Part shown: piece after piece, positions 57,004 to 64,000 of the stretch
How positions within the stretch are numbered: position 1 is the first letter of the stretch
Layout of the letters: each line of letters begins with the position of its first letter
Assembly (NCBI GenBank): GCA_963969495.1
Contig: OZ018321.1
Span: 71,710,286-71,774,285, forward strand
DNA: 64,000 bases
DNA from: Ceratothoa steindachneri
Lineage: Eukaryota; Arthropoda; Malacostraca; Isopoda; Cymothoidae
Direction: 5' to 3'
The notes under the pieces: generated by a model
What the model saw: only the letters and a program-made list of their open reading frames with translations
What the model was told of the DNA's origin: nothing
Database searches by the model: none
Position numbers and translations under genes: made by a program

Positions 57004-58055
57004 TCTGCTAGACTAGACTAGGCTATAATATGCTATACTCTGCTAGGCAAGCCTAGAATAGGCTATACTATGCTAGGCTATTATAGGCTAGGCTAAACGA
57101 TGTTAAGATATAATATACAAGGGTAAGATATACGATGCTAATTTAGGCTATATAATGTCATGTTAGGATAGCATATAGTATGTTAGGCTAGACAATACTG
57201 AGCTATGCTTGCCTAGGATATAAGAGGATAGTATCGGCTATACCTGTCTAGGATAGTTAATGATAGGCTAAGTTATACTATGCTAGGCTAGGCTAAGCTA
57301 TGCTAAGCTATACTAGGCTAGACAGGGATATACTATGCTATGCTAGTGTAGGCTAAAGTATAATAGGCTAGGGATGGCTATGCTCTGCTATGCTAGGTAA
57401 TACTATGTAAGGATATGATAGGCTAGCTAACCAAGGTTATAATAGGCTAAGCTATGCAATGTTATTCTAGTCTAGGGTATGGTATGCTATACTAGTCTAG
57501 GCTATAATATCATACACTTGGCTCTATTATGTTAGGTTGGCTATGCTAGGATAGGCTATAACAAGCTAGGCTAGGCTATCGTATGCAAGGATATATTGGC
57601 TAGGCTATAGTAGCCTATTCTAGTTTGGCTATACTAAGGTATGCTACTCTAGGCGACGCTACGCTAAGCTCTGGCATGAAATACTAAGCCATAACTGGTT
57701 ACGCTAGGCTATAGTAAGCTAGGCTACACTAGGCAATGTTACGGTAGGCAAGGCTATACTAGGCTAAGCTAAGCTAGGTTATACTATAATATGTTAGGTT
57801 AGACTAGGGCATACTAAGCTAGGCTAGGATATACTAGGATACGATAGGCTAGGCTATACTAAGATATGATAGGCTAGACTAGGCTATACTAGGATGCGAT
57901 AGGTTAGGCTATACTTGGATAAGATAGGCTAGGCTATACTAAGCAAAGTTAGGATAAAGTAGGCTATACTATGCTAAGTTATACTAAGCTAGCTAGATTA
58001 TACTAAGCTAGGCTAGGTTAGGCCCAGCAGAGCCAAGTTATTCTATTTTAGGCTA
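57004..58055. repeat. TAGGCTA/CTATACTA-rich minisatellite (~1 kb)
   Basis: About 1050 bases consist almost wholly of variants of TAGGCTA, CTATACTA and CTATGCTA in irregular order. TAG/CTA half-sites make it partly palindromic. There is no open frame of note. The array interrupts a unit of the ~127-bp repeat between GGCCGATA and GGTTCTAACG, whose unbroken form in other units is GGCCGATTCTAACG. Confidence 0.93.
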
Positions 58056-58190
58056 GGTTCTAACGAAATTTGAAACCCTTATGTTGTTTTACATTCTCTT
58101 TCGAATGATAGAATCGCCAATGTCCTCTCAAGTTAGTCCGGGAATTATTGAAAGTTTTGAAGGTCGTAAGGTCATAAATCAGAACAAGCC
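58056..58190 (+). repeat. ~127-bp repeat family, right part of second locus
   Basis: This completes the unit cut at 57003. It ends with the same closing block as at 44838-44890 (GGGAATTATTGAAAGTTTTG, then GTCATAAATCAGAA). The two loci are therefore copies of one longer repeat unit. Confidence 0.87.
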
Positions 58191-58526
58191 GCTGTTCTCT
58201 TCCTTAACAGGAGGAGCTCGGTTACACAGGCACCCCTGTGGGGTGTGGCCTACGGCCTTATTTGCTAATCTTAACCGCCTTTTTAATCTTCTTTATAGAC
58301 TCTTTATTTTAACAACCTGAACACCCTTTTCTTCTTCTTCTTCATCTTCATCTTCATTTCCATCTTAATCTTCATCTTCATCTTCATTTTAATCTTCATC
58401 TTAATCTCAATCTTAATATTAATCTTCATCTTCTTCTTCATCTTCATCTTCATCTTCTTCTTCTTCTTCTTCTTCTTCTTCTATTTCTTTCTCTTTTCTT
58501 CTTCTTCTTCTTCTTCTTCTTCTTCT
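58191..58526 (+). repeat. Probable LINE 3' end followed by a (TTC/TTCATC)n tract
   Basis: A short segment with CACCCCTGTGGGGTGTGGCC and TACGGCCTTATTTG resembles the 3' region of the LINE at 45149-47000. From about 58327 it runs into about 200 bases of TTC, TTCATC and TTAATC repeats. This fits a LINE 3' end with a microsatellite tail. The assignment is moderate. Confidence 0.55.
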
Positions 58527-59290
58527 TCCGTTTTTGGCCCATTATTGTTTCCAATATATATAAACGATTTGGATAATGGCGTATTTAGTACGATTTCTAA
58601 ATTTGCTGACGACACAAGCCTGGGCAACCGTGCCTATCTAAGATCGGATGTAGATATATTACAAAAGGACCTAAACTTGATTGTCAGATGGGCGGATAAG
58701 TGGCAAATGCAGTTTAATTTAAGTAAATGCAAGGTGATGCATTTGGGTTGCCATAATTTGAGGGTAGAGTATACCATGAAAGGCCAGGTCCTCGACGTGG
58801 TTAAATTGGAAAAAGACCTGGGAGTTTTAGTCTCGGATGACTTCAAAGTCACGAAACAATGCGCGGATGCATGTAAAAAAGCAAATCGTGTGCTGGGTTA
58901 TATCGCGCGTAATTTCACGTTCAAATCCAAAGAGATAATTTAACCATTGTATAAATCACTTGTGCGTCCACTGTTCGAATATGCGGTTCAATTTTGGGCT
59001 CCATACTTAAACAAAGATATCGCGCAATTAGAAAGAGTGCAGCGTAGGGCTACAAAATTAATTCCCGAGCTGAGAAACAGGCCGTACGAGGAAAGACTCT
59101 CGAAGGCAGAAGATTACGTGGCCAGCTAATAGAAGTATTTAAAATATTGAAAGGATTTTCCAACGTTGATTATAGGAATTTGTTCGAATTGGATCATAGG
59201 GGAAACACTCGCCAACACGGATTAAAATTAGTGAACAAGCGATTTAACACTAGTATAGCCCAAAACTATATTTTCCTATAGTCCTATTTA
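58527..59290 (+). pseudogene. CR1/Jockey-type LINE RT, 5'-truncated
   Basis: The frame starts within the RT palm at FGPLLFPIYINDLD. It continues through ISKFADDTSLGNRAYLRSD, which has the catalytic ADD, WADKWQMQFNLSKCKVMHLG and LEKDLGVLVSDDFKVTKQCA. A TAA at 58941-58943 follows KSKEII. The same frame then gives [40 protein letters not shown] and, after a frameshift, [20 protein letters not shown]. It is similar to but distinct from the copy at 45149-47000. Its first bases abut the TTC tract. Confidence 0.88.
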
Positions 59291-60130
59291 GCCGCTCAGA
59301 CACTGCAATTAAACAGTAAATATGGTGTCCTTCATAACTATCATAGATGCCAACTACTAGCAAGTTAAAGTGACAGTTACATTAGCTAATGAACCAATTT
59401 TTTATATCCCATGATAGAAATGTCACTAACTAACCACTGACTAACGCTTTCCACTCGACACGATCCTACTTTTTCTCCAGCTATGTAAATTCACCACACA
59501 ATTTACATATTTTCTCTTATGTTTTCCTCAGTTCGATGCCTAAATGGAAGCATTTTATTTTCGCAACACGATGTAACCAGGTAATCGGTGACACGCATTT
59601 AACGAAATTCGATCCCTTGTATATTTCTTTCTTGTATTACGGATACCATAATGGAACAATTTCTACGCTATTGTGTACCGTTTTGCTCTTATAAATTACA
59701 TATGTGGAATTGTATGCATTGTTATTTGCCCCCGAAATAAATTAAATATAAATTATACAGAACGATTTATGGCTTTCAGAACTATTAATTTATATGCATG
59801 GATTCTAGAGAGCAAATTTTAATCCTCTTTTTTTTCTGATACATTCACCCATTCGTATACCCCGAAAATTGCGTTCTGTTAGTTTTCCCTTAATATAACA
59901 TGAGGAGTTTTGTACATTCAAATGAAATGTCACTTATAGAAATATTACTGGTCTTTACTTAAGGTTAAATTATAATAGAGTAATGTTCCAGCTCTATTGC
60001 AAAATATTCAACTCAATATTAAAAATATCCAACTATACAGATGCGTGAATAAGTATAAGCATATTTTAAAAATATTTTAGGATTTGGATTTTATCTTCAT
60101 AATGAATCTACATATCAATAAAAAATGGTG
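59291..60130. other. AT-rich intergenic DNA
   Basis: No gene or repeat recognised. Confidence 0.5.
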
Positions 60131-60721
60131 TCATAAAAGCGAGTATAGCAATGCCACAAATTTATTTATCGGAAAACAGGAAAAGCATAAATAAAGGCAA
60201 TATGAAATAAATATCCGGTGTGACCTCCTTAGCTTCAATAACAGCCTCAAGACATTTCTTATAAAATTGTACAAGATTAGTTCACGTTTCTGGAGGGATT
60301 TTATTTCACTCTTCTTCAGCAAACTTTTCCCATAGAACATTACTGCGAAGGCCTCTCTTGTGCACTCGCTTCCTAGAATCCTTCAATAGATGTTCAATGG
60401 GGTTCAAGTTTGGGCTTTGTTAAGGTCACTTGAGTACACTAATGTAGTTTTGTACTAGGTAATTCTTAGTAGATTTGTTGGTATGTTTGGAATCGTTGTT
60501 GAGAGGTGACATCTCTCCCAACCCTTAGTTTCCTTGTAGACTATTTGAACCTTTCATCGAGTATGCGTTGATAGTTTTCAAAGTTCATGGTCCCATCTAC
60601 CCCTTTTATTGTCTCAGTACCAGTAGCATCGAGACATCCCTACAACATAAGTGAAACTCGTCTATGTTATTTTTGAAGGCTTAGCCCGATCTCTGCCAAA
60701 CGACCCGTTCGTCGTTTCTAC
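60131..60721 (-). pseudogene. Tc1-like transposase relic
   Basis: The minus-strand reading from 60720 downward gives RRTGRLAEIGLSL, GTMNFENYQRILDERFK and, across frameshifts, DSKHTNKSTK, then ISVLKWPQQSPNLNPIEHLL. It continues as RKRVHKRGLRSNVLWEKFAE and LVQFYKKCLEAVIEAK. These are the second Asp region (QDNDPKHTS), the SPDLNPIENLW block and the C-terminal helix of Tc1 transposases. The N-terminal part may lie beyond the LTR that follows (62183-62300). Numerous stops make it a pseudogene. Confidence 0.8.
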
Positions 60722-60726
60722 CAGTG

Positions 60727-62177
60727 TGTGATAGAACGAGTTAATTTCAACTCCTATCCCATATTATTAAAAACCACGATGCTGCCCACGTGCATCTTCG
60801 ATTCGAGGCTTGGAATCTTATCTCAGCTACCGGATGCCAATGTTTAAACAAGGAGGTTATCGTCCCCCCGTTCACCCCCATACGCCGACCTCGCCAGATC
60901 GAGTTAGGCTTATGAACAGATAAGGCATTTTTCTCCGGCCCGGCTGTGCGTTCCCTCCAAGCTTTCACTCCATTATCCCCCACGCCGAGGAGATGTCCTG
61001 GCCATTTATATGGAAACTTTACCACTAAGATCAGATTGGAGATCCAGATTTTCGTCGCGAAACATCACCACGACCCTCTCTCCCTTTGTGCGCCAAGGGA
61101 CCTCGACCTCGAGATTCACCATCACTTGTCCAGAAGGAGGACAATATTCCTTGAGTGCCAAAGGTTCGAGCCTTTCCGACGCCAAGTCCCCAAGGCCCCC
61201 CCCCCCTGTTGTTCAAGGAGAACAGCATTAGAACAGCCATTGTTCGTTTTGAGCCCTTCGCCAAGAAACGGTTCTCATCCCCCCCTGTTGTTCAAGGGAG
61301 AACAGCATTAGAACAGCCATTGTTCGTTTTGAGCCCTTCGCCAAGAAACGGTTCTCATCCCCCCCTGTTGTTCAAGGGAGAACAGCATTAGAACAGCCAT
61401 TGTTCGTTTTGAGCCCTTCGCCAAGAAACGGTTCTCATCCCCCCCTTTGTTCAGAAGAGAACAACCTAGAACAGCCATTGTTCGTTTTGAGCCCTTCGCC
61501 AAGAAACGGTTCTCACCCCCCCTGTTGTTCAAGGAGAACAACATTAGAACAGCCATTGTTCTTGAGCCCGTAGACAAGAGACGGTTCTCATTCCCCCCTT
61601 TTGTTCAGAAGAGAACAAAGTAGAACAGCCATTGTTCTTCAAGCCGTTCGTCGAGTAACGGTTCTCCTTTCCAAGACGCCTCGTCAGGATCCTTTTATCC
61701 CCCCCCCCCTTCGGCTGGAACTCGCCAGCGGACCGAATATTCCTTCAAGTACCTTCCACTGCACCCTAATGAAAAGTTACGTAAGCCAAACGTCACCTTT
61801 TGAGTATTGATCCCTTTTTGTCAATTCTATCCTGTGCTTTAAATTGTTTATCGAACCATCCCATCTCTTTAACTCTATATTTGTTTTACCTTTTTTTAAT
61901 CCCTTAAATCCTTGGATTAGCCCGAGTCTCCACGACCCTTTCCATTCTGTTTATGTCAATATTTTCCTTTTTTGTGTTTTGTTTATAGTTATTATTAATA
62001 AAACTCTATTTTATTAATGATAGCAATATTATTATCCTTGAGCTCAGTTCCACTTCTTAAGCATATCGAAGATACATAATATCGGCCGCCAGACAGTAAC
62101 GCACTCTAAAGATAATTAAGGAAGTTCCCTCAACGAATAGTGTAATATATGGTATCGTCGGGAGTCATTCTACGCCA
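60727..62177 (+). mobile_element. Gypsy-1 solo LTR, CAGTG target duplication
   Basis: This 1451-bp single LTR starts TGTGATAG and ends TACGCCA. It is flanked by CAGTG at 60722-60726 and 62178-62182. It has six ~78-bp hairpin units (about 61206-61670), the most of any copy here, three of them almost identical. Relative to the young LTRs the TATAAAT is lost. AATAAA persists. The extra units account for its length against 1313-1394 bp in the others. Confidence 0.94.
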
Positions 62178-62182
62178 CAGTG

Positions 62183-62300
62183 AACTAGTTTTCTGTCATT
62201 TGACCAGAGTAATTTGTTTAATTTAACCAGGCTCATATGACCACATTCTCTAAACTCAGCAATAACCTCGCCTCCACACCCACAATAAAGACTAAACTCA
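62183..62300 (-). pseudogene. Possible continuation of the Tc1 relic beyond the solo LTR
   Basis: The minus strand reads LVKLNKLLWSNDRKLV up to the CAGTG duplication. If the LTR and one CAGTG are removed it runs on into the RRTGRLAEIG stretch at 60720. KLLWSNDRK resembles the xVLWSDExK motif of Tc1 transposases (first catalytic Asp). The match is short, so the join is tentative. Confidence 0.4.
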
Positions 62301-62429
62301 TACCCTAGTTTTCTTCTAATACCTCCCAAATTTTAATAGAAACGAGTGAAAGACCTAAATCTTACCATACACCACTACTTTCCAACAACACGAACGGCAC
62401 GGGTACGTATCTGATGCGGTGGCGATTTC

Positions 62430-63402
62430 GCTGCGAGCACATATGTCCGAACTTTTCCAATTACTTAGTCGCAAAGGGAAAGGTATCGTCCTTCGAAACG
62501 ACTACGCCACACGCTTCTACACACACATAGCCCCAGACCATCACCTACTATCTGACTACATTCCTATATGCTTCCTACTATCTTCTCCCCCTCTCTTCAT
62601 TCTTTCATCCACTTTTATGAATATAGGCGGCACACAAACTTGGAATGGTTCAAATGACACATCTTTCCGAACATCTCAAACAATCTTAACCTTCAGAACT
62701 CTGGCCCTGCACAATTAGACACCCAATGAACCACAAAAAGTTATCACCATATACAATAACCAATACAACTAATGCCCAGGCCAATACAACATTGCATTTA
62801 TGTGTCTCGCATCCTGGAGTGCGTGCAGCTAGACCGAAATCATCAGTCGCGCAGGGAATCCTGCATAGCGGGTTACTCAAGCCCATAACCCTATAACAGA
62901 ACAACTGCAAAATCACTAACACTAATGATATCATCGACCTTTTCAAGCCCCACCGTGAAAACATTCATACAAGCAATATCCCCAAATCTCTGCACACGAG
63001 CACTTCCAGTAAGTCCGGGAATGGTGTCGGATCAAAGCGAAACAGCTTCGGTCCTTCTGGCCTCCCAGAAACAGTATTTCAACACATCATAAAAATACTC
63101 TCAAAACTAAAAGAAATTTAAAAGACGTCACTTGCTTCTGGTCACTTAACTCAAATCTTTAAGACATGACCTACCACACTACTACTAAAAATACAAGAAC
63201 CATTAGGACACGAGCAGCTACAGGCCTATTGCTATTATAGAGTTCTTAGGCAAAATACTCGAATGTATGTCAACACCCGTCTCCGAGAATTCCTGGAGGA
63301 CAATGAGTGGTTATCCCCTTTCAATACGGCTTTAGGCGAAGCCGGTCTACTCAAGCCGGTTGTGACCATCGTTCATGACATAATACAGAAGTGGCAAGGC
63401 TC
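62430..63402 (+). pseudogene. LINE fragment: endonuclease end and RT start
   Basis: At 62500-62580 the plus strand reads ATRFYTHIAPDHHLLSDYIP, matching the SDH-type end of an APE endonuclease. After decayed sequence, at about 63225-63390, come short RT blocks across frameshifts: a KILECM-like segment, NTRLREFLEDNEWLSPFQYG and FRRSRSTQA. No active-site ADD is reached before the tandem repeat at 63403, so the copy is 3'-truncated there or broken. Confidence 0.65.
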
Positions 63403-63551
63403 CATCATTTAATTCATTCGAACTCACATAGTGCTACTTATGGCAACGTGCCATCACTTAATTCATTCATACTCACATAGTTCTAACCATAGAAACACGC
63501 CATCGATTGATTTATTAGCATTCACATAATGCTACCGCGACATGCTTCTCA
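63403..63551 (+). repeat. ~49-bp tandem repeat, three units
   Basis: Three imperfect units start CCATCATTTAATTCATTC, CCATCACTTAATTCATTC and CCATCGATTGATTTATTA. Each contains an (A/T)CTCACATAGT-like core and ends near ATGGCAACGTG or a variant. The array begins exactly where LINE similarity stops. Confidence 0.82.
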
Positions 63552-64000
63552 TTTTAGGAACCGACTCACAGCCATGCAACGCGTATGGTTTTCACTCCAT
63601 TCACCCAAGGTTTGCAAGTTTGCTTGATTATTTCGTTCATAAAATTATTTATTAGGTTAACTATTCACGTTTGCTCTCTTATTGTATCATTAAGAGAAAA
63701 TGTGCACTCAATCGACTTATTTTTGTTCCTATATGTTCACACTGAATTGACAGACATGCATTCAGGTGACCTACAACTGGACAAAAATGACTTTTTAACA
63801 CCGTACTTCAAAATGCCTCGTTTAAGATTTCAAAATGAATCATTTTTATATTTAAATTTTATCATGTAAATACCGTCTTAATTATTATGCACTTTGTACA
63901 CATTTGACTTATAATTCTGTATCACTATTTTTAATCATTTTTTTACTTCAATGATATTAATGTATCGAATCAACATTTAGTTCATAAGAACTAATGTCAT
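63552..64000. other. AT-rich intergenic DNA
   Basis: A 94-residue plus-strand open frame (63585-63869) has no recognisable domain. Nothing else is seen. Confidence 0.5.

Noticed and set aside
57004..58055. CRISPR-like array
   Set aside because: The units are short, irregular variants of TAGGCTA with no constant repeat-spacer pattern, in DNA whose content is eukaryotic. It is a minisatellite.
61206..61670. CRISPR-like array of ~78-bp units
   Set aside because: Units are tandem and homologous throughout, with no unique spacers, and they occur inside every complete LTR copy.

Overview
This window looks like AT-rich intergenic DNA from a metazoan, most probably an invertebrate such as a crustacean or another arthropod. 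That guess rests on the repeat mix: Ty3/gypsy, Penelope-like, Jockey/CR1-group LINEs, hAT, piggyBac, Tc1/mariner and an ISXO2-like transposase. Long (TA)n tracts and the absence of bacterial gene spacing or ribosome binding sites agree with it. I found no intact host gene, tRNA, rRNA or CRISPR array. Nearly everything recognisable is mobile-element DNA in various stages of decay.

Layout. 0.8-7.0 kb: a young but internally deleted Ty3/gypsy element (Gypsy-1) with ~1.39-kb LTRs, inserted in a (TA)n tract. 8.1-15.5 kb: an older full-length Ty3/gypsy element (Gypsy-2) whose 3' LTR carries a nested mariner. 17.8-18.7 kb: a reversed Gypsy-1 LTR fragment between two copies of a 200-bp host sequence. 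19.3-20.5 kb: a non-autonomous hAT-like element with a perfect 8-bp target duplication. 21-24 kb: ISXO2-like and piggyBac transposase relics. 25-33 kb: two LINE copies on the minus strand plus fragments. 34.0-35.3 kb: a Gypsy-1 solo LTR. 35.4-42.8 kb: three Penelope-like copies, two of them with inverted 3' fragments. 43.2-48.2 kb: a hAT (ZMYM-type) transposase gene split by a satellite-like repeat and a CR1/Jockey-type LINE. 49.9-53.4 kb: another minus-strand LINE and a plus-strand LINE 3' end. 54.0-54.3 kb: a Tc1/mariner relic. 56.7-59.3 kb: ~127-bp repeats, a ~1-kb TAGGCTA minisatellite, a (TTC)n tract and a truncated LINE. 60.1-62.2 kb: a Tc1 relic apparently interrupted by another Gypsy-1 solo LTR. 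62.4-63.6 kb: a LINE fragment and a short tandem repeat.

The most informative signals are structural. Gypsy-1 LTRs occur five times and leave exact 5-bp target duplications (ATATA, AAATA, CAGTG). Each complete LTR carries 4-6 copies of a ~78-bp unit built from three short inverted repeats. One LTR fragment has the footprint expected of a microhomology-mediated join between an occupied and an empty allele. In two Penelope-like copies the inverted 3' fragment begins at the same codons of the GIY-YIG domain. I see no clear case for a new defence or cellular pathway. All coordinates, homologies and similarity estimates come from reading the sequence by eye, without database searches.
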